From contig NZ_AEJF01000121.1 in assembly GCF_001028175.1 (NCBI RefSeq), positions 1-64,000 on the forward strand: a stretch of DNA of 64,000 nucleotides, written 5' to 3'. This stretch comes from Caballeronia mineralivorans PML1(12) (lineage in GTDB: Bacteria; Pseudomonadota; Gammaproteobacteria; Burkholderiales; Burkholderiaceae). Positions 35,148-44,108 of the stretch are shown one piece after another (positions within the stretch are counted from its first letter, which is position 1; the number at the start of each line of letters is the position of its first letter). The notes below the pieces were generated by a model. The model saw only the letters and a program-made list of their open reading frames with translations, did not search any database and was not told the DNA's origin. The translations under genes were made by a program, and so were the position numbers.

Positions 35148-36632
35148 TCACACAACGCGCTTGAGCCGCGGCTCTGCGCTGGATTGAACAACACGGTCCG
35201 ACAGGTTCGCGGCCTTCTTCACATAGCCCAGCGTGCTGTCGAAATCGAAGTTGCGGAACACCGCGCCCAAATGCGCGAACGGCGGCGATTGAGCAAACAA
35301 CTGGAACGTGAGCCGATGCCCGGCGTAGTCGGAATTCAGCAAGTCACGGGCGAAGGCGAGCAGCTTGCGGCGGTCGCCCGCGACCCAGTTTTCATTGACG
35401 GTGTAGTACTTGTCGAGCCAGTCGCTGATCTCGGGATTGGCGAACGATGCCGCATCCGGCGTGACGCAAATCTGGCCACCGCACAACTCGCGCGCAAGAT
35501 GCATCATCTCGTGAAGCCGCGAGCAGGCCTGCACTCGGCCCGTATAAAGCAGCGACTGGTTGGGCATCATCAACCCTGCTGGACTACGCTCACCGCATGC
35601 AATGGACGCCGTCAAATGCGCGTTGATAGTCTCGCGATACACGGCGAGCGTGGACAACTTCTCCTGCACGGCCTGCTGCTTTTCAAGCCCGGTCTGACGC
35701 GCATTGAACAGTGCCGTGCCGATCATCAGATCCGCCAGACGCAGGTTGCGCTGCACGAACGCGAACGCGCTATAGCGATGCAGCGTGGCGCGAATAAACG
35801 TGGCGGCCTTCGTGTGCTGATAAAACAACACGTCTTCCCACGGGATCAGGACGTTGTCGAAGATCAGCAACGCATCGATTTCATCGCAGCGGTTGGAGAG
35901 CGGATAGTCCTCCGCATTCGCCCGCCCAGTAAAGCCCGTGCGACAGATGAACTTGAGCCCCGGCGCAGACATGTTGACGATGAAGCCCACCGCGTAGTCG
36001 GAGAGCTTCGCATCGCCCCAGTTGGCGATAGTCGGCTTGACGAACGCCTGGTTCGCATACGCCGCCGCCGTTTCATACTTCGCACCACGCACCACAATGC
36101 CCGCATCGGTTTCTTTCACCACATGCAGCAGCATGTCGGGGTCCTGCTCCTGAGGCGGCTTCGAGCGATCGCCCTTCGGATCCGTGTTGGCGGACACGTG
36201 GAACGGATCTTCATGCAGCGTGCGATGAATGTGACGCTCGATGTTCTCGGCAAAACGCGGATCGACTTCATTCAGCACGTCCTTGCCGTCATATAGCGAC
36301 CACATCTCGCCGATGGTTTCATCCCCCACCCGCGTCGCAATGCCGCCAACGTCGTCCAGCACGGTATCCACCGCCAGCCGCTTGTCGTGCCAGTCCTGCT
36401 GCGTGTACGGCAGCTTCAGGCCGACGGCGTTGCGCTCGCCGGTTTGAGTATCGACGTAGCTCATCACGTCCTGCGTCGCCTTCTCGTGAGCCATGTCGTA
36501 GATGCGCGCACGGATATCGACGATAGGCTTGAACATGGGGTGCGTGGTCACGTCGTTCACGCGTTCGCCGTTGATCCAGACCTGCCGTCCGTCGCGAATG
36601 GAATCGCGATACTGTTCGCCTGTTCTGATCAT
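35148..36632 (-). CDS. 4-Hydroxyphenylacetate 3-monooxygenase (HpaB) family flavin oxygenase
   Basis: A 494-residue FADH2-dependent monooxygenase of the HpaB class, which hydroxylates a phenolic or N-heteroaromatic ring using reduced flavin from a separate reductase. Family blocks: MIRTGEQYRDSIRDGRQVWINGERV, HVVKETDAGIVVRGAKYETAAAYANQ, DNVLIPWEDVLFY and LCGGQICVTPDAASFANPEI. Length is normal. The reductase gene precedes it by 64 bases and RidA follows by 7. The true substrate is unknown; HpaB relatives also act on chlorophenols and other compounds. Confidence 0.88.
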   Translation of the reverse strand: MIRTGEQYRDSIRDGRQVWINGERVNDVTTHPMFKPIVDIRARIYDMAHEKATQDVMSYVDTQTGERNAVGLKLPYTQQDWHDKRLAVDTVLDDVGGIATRVGDETIGEMWSLYDGKDVLNEVDPRFAENIERHIHRTLHEDPFHVSANTDPKGDRSKPPQEQDPDMLLHVVKETDAGIVVRGAKYETAAAYANQAFVKPTIANWGDAKLSDYAVGFIVNMSAPGLKFICRTGFTGRANAEDYPLSNRCDEIDALLIFDNVLIPWEDVLFYQHTKAATFIRATLHRYSAFAFVQRNLRLADLMIGTALFNARQTGLEKQQAVQEKLSTLAVYRETINAHLTASIACGERSPAGLMMPNQSLLYTGRVQACSRLHEMMHLARELCGGQICVTPDAASFANPEISDWLDKYYTVNENWVAGDRRKLLAFARDLLNSDYAGHRLTFQLFAQSPPFAHLGAVFRNFDFDSTLGYVKKAANLSDRVVQSSAEPRLKRVV

Positions 36633-36696
36633 TTACTGTGCCTCGGTCCGTTGGGAATATCGTTCATGCCGGCAGCGCCCGCATATTCTGAGTCGT

Positions 36697-37242
36697 CTAA
36701 AACGCCAGGAACTGGCCGTAGTCGCGTTTGCAATAAAGCAGGGGCATGTGCTGCGCCGGCGCCCGGGTGATGGCCGCCACTTCGCCGAAAAACACCGTGT
36801 GCGTGCCAATGGTTTGCTGCGCGACCACGCGGCACTCGATCGCGGCAACCGCACCGTCGATGAGCGGCACGCCGAGCGTGCCGGGCGTATTCGTACAACA
36901 CGAAAAATCGAAGGGCTTGGCCGTGGCCGACCGGCCCGCGAACGTATCCGCAATACCGCGCTGCGCCACGTTCAGTAGGTTCACCGCGAACACGCCGTTC
37001 GCCGCGACGGCTGCGTTAGCCGGACTGCGTGTATTGATGCAGACCAGCAACGTGGGCGGGTCTGCGCACACCGAACTGCAGGCGCTGACCGTCACGCCGA
37101 AACGCTCGTCGCCGCTACCGGTCGTCACCACATGAACCGAGGTGGAATTCGACGCCATGGAATCCAGAAACGCGGTGCGTAGGGTTTCCACCGTGCCGTC
37201 AAGTTCCGCTGTGTTTTCCGTTGAACCGCAGTCTCGTTGCAT
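36697..37242 (-). CDS. Flavin reductase (HpaC/RutF-like)
   Basis: A 181-residue short-chain flavin reductase, expected to supply FADH2 to the adjacent HpaB-type oxygenase. The flavin-binding split barrel shows VHVVTTGSGDERFGVTVSACSSVCADPPTLLVCINTRS and FAVNLLNVAQRGIADTFAGR. The ATG at 37242 follows GAGGGGG. It is the first gene of the minus-strand set and is divergent from a LysR gene, with a palindrome between them. Confidence 0.88.
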   Translation of the reverse strand: MQRDCGSTENTAELDGTVETLRTAFLDSMASNSTSVHVVTTGSGDERFGVTVSACSSVCADPPTLLVCINTRSPANAAVAANGVFAVNLLNVAQRGIADTFAGRSATAKPFDFSCCTNTPGTLGVPLIDGAVAAIECRVVAQQTIGTHTVFFGEVAAITRAPAQHMPLLYCKRDYGQFLAF

Positions 37243-37328
37243 GTCGTCCCCCTCGCGTGTCCGCTAGCCTTTCGCAAAATCTACGCTCGGGCAACGCATC
37301 TGAAAAACATATTTCAAAAATGCAAATC

Positions 37329-37353
37329 ATCGGTTTTGCCTATGCAAGCCGAT
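37329..37353. promoter_or_regulatory. Imperfect palindrome in the divergent LysR promoter
   Basis: Arms ATCGG (37329-37333) and CCGAT (37349-37353), extended by matching TT and AA inside, form a 25-base interrupted palindrome, about 45 bases upstream of the LysR start and 90 upstream of the flavin reductase. Position and form fit a LysR activator site. Confidence 0.45.
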
Positions 37354-37399
37354 TTATGTCCACGCACAATGAGACCGATAGAAGACCACGGGGCGGATC

Positions 37400-38323
37400 A
37401 TGGAACCTGCGCAATTACGCTATTCGCTGCGACAGTTGAGGTATTTCGTCGTCACGGCGGAGGTCTTGTCGTTCACCGCCGCGGCCAAGCTGCTGCATAT
37501 CTCCCAGCCGTCCATCTCAACGGCGCTCGCGGACCTGGAGGTGTCTTTCGGCATCCAGCTTTTTATCCGCCATCACGCCAGCGGGTTATCCCTTACTCAG
37601 GCAGGCCGCGAGATGCTCGGCCGCGCGCGCGACCTGCTGAAGAACGCTGAAGACCTGCAGACGGCGGCCAAGGAAATGGACGGCGGCATGTCCGGCGCCA
37701 TCACGCTCGGCTGCCTCGTCTCTCTCGCGCCACCGCTCATGCCCGCCATGATGAGCCGCTTTATAGCGGGCCATGCGGGCATTGCATTCCGTACGCTCGA
37801 AGCGCATCAGGAGGATTTGCTGCGCGGCCTGCACGATGGTTCGCTAGATATAGCGCTGACCTACAACCTCGACCTGACCGATGACATCGCCTTCACGCCG
37901 TTGCTCTCGCTGCCGCCTTATGTGATTCTGCCGAAGACCCACAGGCTTGCACGCGCGCGCACGGTTGCGCTGGCCGACCTGCGCGACGAGCCCTACGTGA
38001 TGCTGGACCTGCCGCACAGCCGCGAATACTTCGCCGGACTCTTCGACGCAGTCGGCGGCCGGCCCATCGCAGCGTTCAAGTCGTCGCAACCCGAAGTCGT
38101 GCGCGGTATGGTGGCGAACGGCCTCGGCTACAGCATCCTCAACTTTCCGCTCAAATCGAGCCGCACCGTGGACGGACAGGACTTCGTGATCAAGCAGTTC
38201 AGGGACGAAGTGAACGCGACCACGCTTGGCATTGCGCAATCCAGAAGCATGAAACCGCGGCAAGTCGTCCAGCATTTTGCAGCGTTCTGCGAGGCGGAAA
38301 TCAAGCGCGAACGCGTAGGCTGA
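37400..38323 (+). CDS. LysR-family regulator of the oxygenase/ABC gene cluster
   Basis: A 307-residue LysR protein. The N-terminal helix-turn-helix is SLRQLRYFVVTAEVLSFTAAAKLLHISQPSISTALADLE; the effector domain starts near residue 95. The gene is divergent from the flavin reductase set and 158 bases upstream of the Rieske gene on the same strand, so it is placed to control both arms. It resembles CynR/GbpR-type regulators of aromatic or amine catabolism. Effector unknown. Confidence 0.9.
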   Translation: MEPAQLRYSLRQLRYFVVTAEVLSFTAAAKLLHISQPSISTALADLEVSFGIQLFIRHHASGLSLTQAGREMLGRARDLLKNAEDLQTAAKEMDGGMSGAITLGCLVSLAPPLMPAMMSRFIAGHAGIAFRTLEAHQEDLLRGLHDGSLDIALTYNLDLTDDIAFTPLLSLPPYVILPKTHRLARARTVALADLRDEPYVMLDLPHSREYFAGLFDAVGGRPIAAFKSSQPEVVRGMVANGLGYSILNFPLKSSRTVDGQDFVIKQFRDEVNATTLGIAQSRSMKPRQVVQHFAAFCEAEIKRERVG

Positions 38324-38374
38324 AAGCACGTTTGAAAACATCCTGCTAGATAGGGAAAAACTTGGTTCTACATG

Positions 38375-38390
38375 CAAAAACAATATTTTG
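38375..38390. promoter_or_regulatory. Small palindrome upstream of the Rieske operon
   Basis: CAAAA-ACAATA-TTTTG, about 90 bases upstream of the Rieske start, within an AT-rich stretch of the LysR-Rieske gap. It may be part of the promoter or a second LysR-type site; support is weak. Confidence 0.3.
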
Positions 38391-38481
38391 GCTGATAATT
38401 TGACTTGATAGATTGATGTCCATGCAGCGAGCAGCCCGTAGAAAGGGTTGCAGCATTCACTGAACGGGACAGGGAGGCGCG

Positions 38482-39648
38482 ATGAGTTCTTCAACGGCAT
38501 CCTCGATGGCAGCTACGAACGCGTCCGGCGCTGGCATGGAGATCGTCCATCAGTTGCAGGCCAACTGCGAACGCCCCTTCAGCGACGCACGCTCGATGCC
38601 GCCCGCCGTCTACACCTCGCCCGACTTCCTCGCGCTGGAACAGGCGCGCATCTTTCATCGCGAGTGGCTTTGCGTCGGCCGTGCGAGCGCGCTGGCTGAA
38701 GCGGGCGACTACCTCACTGCCGACATCGACGGCCAGCCGATCGTCGTCTTGCGCGACGAGAACCTGGAGTTGAAGGCATTCTCCAACGTGTGTCTGCACC
38801 GCATGTCCGTCCTGCTCGAAGGGCGCGGCAACGTCAGGCGAATCGTCTGCCCATATCACGCATGGAACTACACACTAGATGGCGCGCTTCAAGGCGCACC
38901 GATGATGGAACGGCAAAGCGGATTTTGTAAGGAAAGCTACCGGTTGCCGTCCGTTCGATGCGAGACCTGGCAAGGCTGGATCTACGTCACGCTCGACGCC
39001 GATGCGCCGCCCGTTGCCGAGAAGCTCGCGAGCCTCACGGACCTGATCGCCAGCTACGGCATGACTGATTACAAGGAAACGTTCTACGAAGAGCACGTCT
39101 GGGATACGAACTGGAAGATCCTCGCCGAAAACTTCATGGAGAGTTATCACCTGCCCATGCTGCATCGGGCAACCGTAGGACCGCATTCGCGGCTGGACGA
39201 GATGGAATGCCCGCCCGGCAGCGACGCGTTCAACTACCACTGGATCACCAAGGAAGCGTCCCTGCCCATTGGCCAGGCGCATCCGGACAACCAGCGACTG
39301 CAAGGCCACTGGCGCAAGACCACCGCCCTGCTCGCGATCTATCCGACCCATCTCGTCACGCTGACGCCGGGTTACTTCTGGTATCTCGTGCTGCAGCCGG
39401 TGGGCACCGGCCGCGTTCATATCCTCTTCGGCGGTGGACTGGCGCCTGAGTTCATCGCCGATCCGAAGGCCGCTCAATATATGGCGTCGCTTAAAGAATT
39501 GCTGGACGCGGTCAATGAGGAAGACCGGCGCGGCGTGCAGGCCGTGTTCCGCGGCGTGCAGGCGCCGCTTGCGAAACCGGGCCATCTCAGTCATCTCGAA
39601 CGGCCGAACTATGACTTCGCCCGTTACCTCGTGCAGCAGCTTGCCTGA
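38482..39648 (+). CDS. Rieske non-heme iron oxygenase, alpha subunit (quaternary-amine type)
   Basis: A 388-residue oxygenase. The Rieske cluster motif is CLHRMSVLL...CPYHAWNY (C-x-H, C-x2-H). The catalytic iron site is NWKILAENFMESYHLPMLH: two His, with a Glu three residues before the first His, where ring-hydroxylating enzymes have Asp. Glu at this place is known from carnitine oxygenase CntA and is seen in glycine-betaine oxygenase GbcA, which oxidise quaternary amines. RBS GGGAGG precedes the ATG. No ferredoxin or reductase partner gene lies in the cluster. A PotABCD-like importer follows. Confidence 0.9.
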   Translation: MSSSTASSMAATNASGAGMEIVHQLQANCERPFSDARSMPPAVYTSPDFLALEQARIFHREWLCVGRASALAEAGDYLTADIDGQPIVVLRDENLELKAFSNVCLHRMSVLLEGRGNVRRIVCPYHAWNYTLDGALQGAPMMERQSGFCKESYRLPSVRCETWQGWIYVTLDADAPPVAEKLASLTDLIASYGMTDYKETFYEEHVWDTNWKILAENFMESYHLPMLHRATVGPHSRLDEMECPPGSDAFNYHWITKEASLPIGQAHPDNQRLQGHWRKTTALLAIYPTHLVTLTPGYFWYLVLQPVGTGRVHILFGGGLAPEFIADPKAAQYMASLKELLDAVNEEDRRGVQAVFRGVQAPLAKPGHLSHLERPNYDFARYLVQQLA

Positions 39649-39675
39649 CCACCCCATTCACCAGAGCACGACACG

Positions 39676-40818
39676 ATGTCAACCCACTCCTTCATCTCCT
39701 TCGCGGGCGTGAGCAAGACGTATGACGGCGTTCACTACGTCGTGGAAGGGCTCGACCTCGAAGTGGCGAAAGGCGAATTCGTCTCGTTGCTGGGACCTTC
39801 CGGCTCGGGGAAAACCACGACGCTGATGATGCTCGCCGGTTTCGAATCCGCGACGCAGGGTGAGATCCGCCTGAACGGAAAACGTCTCGACGATAAACCG
39901 CCGCATCAGCGCGATATCGGCATGGTGTTTCAAAACTACGCGCTGTTTCCGCATCTGACGATCGAGCAGAACGTCGCGTTTCCGTTGTCGGTGCGGGGCA
40001 TCGGCAAGACCGAACAAAAGGCGCGCGTGAAGCGCGCGCTCGAGACGGTCGAGTTGCCGCATTTGGCTTCCCGCCGGCCGTCGCAGTTGTCAGGCGGCCA
40101 GCAGCAGCGTGTCGCCCTTGCCCGCGCGCTGGTGTTCGAGCCGAGCGTGGTGCTGATGGACGAACCGCTCGGCGCGCTCGACAAGCGGCTCCGAGAAACG
40201 ATGCAATACGAAATCATGCGGCTGCATCGCGAGCTGGGGTTGACGGTGGTTTATGTGACGCATGACCAGGCGGAAGCGTTGACCATGTCGGATCGCGTGG
40301 CTGTTTTCTCCGATGGCCGCATCCAGCAGGCAGCCACACCCACCGAACTCTATGAGAACGCGCACAACGCGTTCGTGGCGAATTTTGTTGGCGAGAACAA
40401 CGGCTTGACGGGCCGTGTGCTCGAACAGGATACAAGCTGGGCGACGCTGGAACTGCCCGATGGCGCGGTCATTCGCGGACGCTGCGGGCGCGGCCTCCGG
40501 AACGGCGAGGAAGCGATGCTGGCGCTGCGCCCCGAGCGCGCGCATTTAGCGTCCCCTGACGGTGCGCCAAGCGCTGCGGACACCAACGTGGTGACCGCGC
40601 GCGTGGAAGAACTCGTGTATTGCGGCGACCATCACCGCGTTCACTTGAAGCTCGGCCATGGCGACAACCTCATTGTCAAAGTGCCGAATACGCAGCACCA
40701 CGATCTTCCGTCTCTCGGCAGTGCAACCGCCGTGGCATGGCGCCACGACGACTGCAAGATCCTCGCAACGGCCGTGACTTACGGCCCTGCTCCGTCCCTC
40801 ACCGCAGGAGTCAACTGA
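39676..40818 (+). CDS. ABC importer ATPase, PotA-like
   Basis: A 380-residue ATPase with a C-terminal TOBE domain (from about 285). Walker A GPSGSGKTT, signature LSGGQQQRVALAR, Walker B VVLMDEPLGALD and switch VYVTHDQAEALTMS are intact. The class feeds spermidine/putrescine-type or other cationic and small organic substrates. It starts 27 bases after the Rieske gene and is followed one base later by the binding protein. Confidence 0.93.
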   Translation: MSTHSFISFAGVSKTYDGVHYVVEGLDLEVAKGEFVSLLGPSGSGKTTTLMMLAGFESATQGEIRLNGKRLDDKPPHQRDIGMVFQNYALFPHLTIEQNVAFPLSVRGIGKTEQKARVKRALETVELPHLASRRPSQLSGGQQQRVALARALVFEPSVVLMDEPLGALDKRLRETMQYEIMRLHRELGLTVVYVTHDQAEALTMSDRVAVFSDGRIQQAATPTELYENAHNAFVANFVGENNGLTGRVLEQDTSWATLELPDGAVIRGRCGRGLRNGEEAMLALRPERAHLASPDGAPSAADTNVVTARVEELVYCGDHHRVHLKLGHGDNLIVKVPNTQHHDLPSLGSATAVAWRHDDCKILATAVTYGPAPSLTAGVN

Positions 40819-40819
40819 C

Positions 40820-41884
40820 ATGAAAGCAACTATTATTCGAACCGGTCTGACGGGCATCGCCGGACTCGCCCTTGCCGCGGCGAGCCTGTTCTCCGTGACC
40901 GCGCACGCAGCCGATACCATCTCGGTCGTCACCTTCGGCGGCGCTTACGAGGCCGCGGCGAAAAAGGCATGGTTCGAGCCGTTCACGGCTGCGACCGGCA
41001 TCGGCTTCTCGACCGAATCGTACGATGGCGGCCTCGCCAAGCTGTCGGCAATGGAACAGGCCAAGAACCCGACGTGGGACCTGATCGACCTTGAATCCAA
41101 CGACGCGATTACCGGTTGCGATGAAGGTCTGTTGAGCAAGATCGATAAAAAATCGCTTGGCAACACTAGCGCCTTCATTCCCGGCTCGATCATGGATTGC
41201 GCGGTGGCAGCCATGGTGTGGTCGACCGTATACGCCTACGACACCACCAAGCTCAAGACCGCACCGACCACGATCAACGACTTCTTCGACCTGAAGAAAT
41301 ACCCCGGCAAACGCGGCTTGCGCAAGTCGCCGAAGGTGACGCTCGAATGGGCGCTGCTCGCCGACGGCGTGAAACCCGCCGACGTCTACAAAGTGCTCGG
41401 CACACCCGCCGGCGTCGACCGCGCGTTCAAGAAACTCGACACAATCAAGTCGAGCATCGTCTGGTGGGAAGCCGGTGCGCAACCGCCGCAACTGCTCTCC
41501 GACGGCGCAGTGGTCATGACGCAGGCCTACAACGGGCGTATAGACAATGCTGTGCATACGGACCACAAGCCGTTCGCGTCGGTGTGGGATGGCCAGGTCT
41601 ACGACTTCGAATGGTGGGGTATCCCGATGGGCGCGAAGAACGCCGACGCCGCAGCGAAGTTCATTGCCGCATCCTCCACGGCGAAAAGCTATGCAGAGCT
41701 GACCAAATACATCGCTTACGCGCCGCCGCGCAAGGACTCCATTCCGCTGATCGCAAAGGAACGCCTGAACGACTTGCCGACTGCTCCTGCCAACTTCAAG
41801 CGCGCAGTGCAGATCAACGCGAGCTTCTGGGCTGATAACGCCGACCAGATCAACAAGCGCTTCCAGGTCTGGCTGACACAGTAA
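40820..41884 (+). CDS. ABC importer periplasmic binding protein, PotD-like
   Basis: A 354-residue solute-binding protein with a Sec signal ending in TAHAAD. The mature start ISVVTFGGAYEAAAKKAWFEPFTAATGI is typical of PotD/PotF-type family 1 proteins. RBS CAGGAG lies inside the end of the ATPase gene. Acidic and aromatic residues of the mature protein could bind a cation, but no ligand can be named. Confidence 0.9.
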   Translation: MKATIIRTGLTGIAGLALAAASLFSVTAHAADTISVVTFGGAYEAAAKKAWFEPFTAATGIGFSTESYDGGLAKLSAMEQAKNPTWDLIDLESNDAITGCDEGLLSKIDKKSLGNTSAFIPGSIMDCAVAAMVWSTVYAYDTTKLKTAPTTINDFFDLKKYPGKRGLRKSPKVTLEWALLADGVKPADVYKVLGTPAGVDRAFKKLDTIKSSIVWWEAGAQPPQLLSDGAVVMTQAYNGRIDNAVHTDHKPFASVWDGQVYDFEWWGIPMGAKNADAAAKFIAASSTAKSYAELTKYIAYAPPRKDSIPLIAKERLNDLPTAPANFKRAVQINASFWADNADQINKRFQVWLTQ

Positions 41885-41892
41885 GGCGACTC

Positions 41893-43155
41893 GTGACCGT
41901 GACAGTGACCAGCAATCTGCGGGAACCGGCTGAATCATCGACCGGTCTCGACGGCCGCGCGGCGTACGACAAGACCCGCCGCCGGGCTTCGGCCCAGGCG
42001 CTCTTGCTCGCCCTGCCGCTGCTGTTGTTCCTGCTCGCCACCTTCATTGCGCCGATCGCGATCCTGCTTTCCCGGAGCGTCGAAAATCACGAGGTGCCGG
42101 TGAACCTTCCGGCGTTATCGGCGGCGCTCAATGCGTGGAACGGCGAAGGTTTGCCTGACGAGCACACCTACGCCATCCTCGCGGCCGATATGCGCCGTGC
42201 GTCGCAGGAGGGGCAACTGGGGACCGTCGCGCGGCGGCTGAATTTCTATCTGCCGGAGTTTCGCAGCTTGCTCATGCGGACCGCACGGCAGTTGACGCAG
42301 GACGCGCCGCCCGCGTGGAAGCCTGCGTTGATCGAACTCGATCCGCGCTGGGGCACGCATGACATCTGGCGCATCATGAAGCGCTCCGCCGCAACGCCTA
42401 CGCCCGACTACCTGCTGGCCGCCGTCGATGCCACCGTTGCGCCGAACGGCTCACTCGCCTTCCTGCCCGCCGACAGTTCGGTGTTCCAGAGCGCGTTTGC
42501 ACGCACCGTGTTGATCAGTGCGACGGTCACGCTGCTGTGTCTCGTGTTCGGTTATCCGGTCGCGTATTTGCTCGCCACGCTGCCACCGGCCAAAAGCAAC
42601 CGGCTGATGCTGCTGGTGATCGTGCCGTTCTGGACGTCGCTGCTCGTGCGAACAACCGCATGGTACGTGCTGCTGCAACCGAGTGGTGTCATCAACAGCC
42701 TGCTCATGGGGATGGGTCTTGTCAGCCATCCGTTGCCGCTCTTGTTCAACCGTACCGGCGTGTTGATCGGCATGACGCATATTCTCCTGCCCTACATGAT
42801 CCTCGCGATCTATTCGGTCATGAAGGGCGTGTCGCCGGTCTACATGCGCGCGGCGCAATCGCTTGGCGCGCATCCGGTCACGGCGTTTATCCGCATCTAT
42901 ATGCCGCAGACCATGCCGGGTGTCGGCGCGGGCTGCTTCCTCGTCTTCGTCCTCGCGCTCGGCTACTACATCACGCCTGCCTTGCTGGGCGGTGCCGGCG
43001 ATGAAATGATCAGCCAGTTGATCGCAGCGCAGACCAACGAGCAACTCAACTGGGGGCTGGCCGGCGCGTTGTCGGCGTATCTCGTGATCTTTACGGCCGT
43101 GTTCTATTTCGTGTTCAACCGGCTTGTTGGTATCGACCGGTTGCGCTTCGGCTAG
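41893..43155 (+). CDS. ABC importer permease 1, PotB-like with a large periplasmic insertion
   Basis: A 420-residue permease from a GTG start, longer than the usual 280-310. The excess is a hydrophilic stretch of about 130 residues between the first and second helices (VENHEVPVNLPALSAAL to LPADSSVFQSAF). The core is normal, with GYPVAYLLATLPPAKSNRLMLLVIVPFWTS and the coupling loop AAQSLGAHPVTAFIRIYMPQTMPG. It acts with the permease at 43184. Confidence 0.91.
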   Translation: MTVTVTSNLREPAESSTGLDGRAAYDKTRRRASAQALLLALPLLLFLLATFIAPIAILLSRSVENHEVPVNLPALSAALNAWNGEGLPDEHTYAILAADMRRASQEGQLGTVARRLNFYLPEFRSLLMRTARQLTQDAPPAWKPALIELDPRWGTHDIWRIMKRSAATPTPDYLLAAVDATVAPNGSLAFLPADSSVFQSAFARTVLISATVTLLCLVFGYPVAYLLATLPPAKSNRLMLLVIVPFWTSLLVRTTAWYVLLQPSGVINSLLMGMGLVSHPLPLLFNRTGVLIGMTHILLPYMILAIYSVMKGVSPVYMRAAQSLGAHPVTAFIRIYMPQTMPGVGAGCFLVFVLALGYYITPALLGGAGDEMISQLIAAQTNEQLNWGLAGALSAYLVIFTAVFYFVFNRLVGIDRLRFG

Positions 43156-43183
43156 TTAAAGGTAACGGAGGGGAGAAACACTC

Positions 43184-44011
43184 ATGAAAAGCCAGCGCCA
43201 TCTCGTGCTCTCCGAACGCATTGCGTCGAAGTGGTTGCGCGTGCACTCCGCGCTCGTCCTGTTCTTCCTGATCGCGCCTATTCTCGCCATCGTGCCGCTG
43301 TCGTTCAACTCCGGCTCGTATTTCTCGTATCCGATGCAAGGCTTCTCGCTGCATTGGTATACGAAGGCGCTAGGCAGCAGCGACTGGCAACGCGCGTTCG
43401 TCAACAGCATCGGCATTGGCGCTGCCTCCACGCTGCTGGCCACTTGCCTCGGCACGCTCGCGGCACTGGGCTTAAGCCGGTCGAACTTTCCGTTTCGTGC
43501 GGTCATCATGCCGCTGCTTATCTCGCCGATGATCATCCCTATCGTCGTCGTTGCGGCTGGCTTCTATCTGGTCTTCGCGCCGCTTGGGCTGGTGAATTCC
43601 TACGTCGGCGTGGTGCTCGCGCACGCGGCGCTGGGCACGCCGTTCGTGGTGATCACCGTCACGGCGTCGCTGCTTTCCTTTGACCAGAGCCTCATTCGCG
43701 CTGCATCGGGACTGGGGGCTACGCCGTGGATTGCTTTTCGCCGCGTGACGTTGCCATTGATCACGCCGGCCGTGGCGACCGGCAGCGTCTTTGCGTTCGC
43801 TACTTCGTTCGATGAAGTCATCGTGATTCTTTTTATCGGCGGCCCGGATCAGCGGACCGTGCCGCGCCAGATGTGGAGCGGCATTCGCGATTCCATCGAT
43901 CCATCGATTCTCGCTGTAGCCACCATGCTGATCCTGTTTGCGGTGGCGCTGTTCAGCAGCATCAACTGGCTTCGCGGGCGCAGCGCGGCGGCAGCGCTGC
44001 CTGGAAGCTGA
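43184..44011 (+). CDS. ABC importer permease 2, PotC-like
   Basis: A 275-residue permease with six helices and the coupling loop AASGLGATPWIAFRRVTLPLITPAV. RBS GGAGGGGAG lies just upstream. It pairs with PotB-like permease 1 to form the channel. The gene is 28 bases after permease 1 and 97 bases before the PhyH gene. Confidence 0.92.
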   Translation: MKSQRHLVLSERIASKWLRVHSALVLFFLIAPILAIVPLSFNSGSYFSYPMQGFSLHWYTKALGSSDWQRAFVNSIGIGAASTLLATCLGTLAALGLSRSNFPFRAVIMPLLISPMIIPIVVVAAGFYLVFAPLGLVNSYVGVVLAHAALGTPFVVITVTASLLSFDQSLIRAASGLGATPWIAFRRVTLPLITPAVATGSVFAFATSFDEVIVILFIGGPDQRTVPRQMWSGIRDSIDPSILAVATMLILFAVALFSSINWLRGRSAAAALPGS

Positions 44012-44108
44012 ATACGTTGAGGGAACCCGGTTCCTTCGCTAGCGGCAAGCGGGTTTGGACAAGGCCAAACGTGCGGTGTCGCTTGATCAATCGTCAAAGG
44101 AGAGCAGC

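Noticed and set aside
40811..41938. Minus-strand open frame of 375 codons
   Set aside because: Antisense to the PotD-like binding protein; no recognisable motif.
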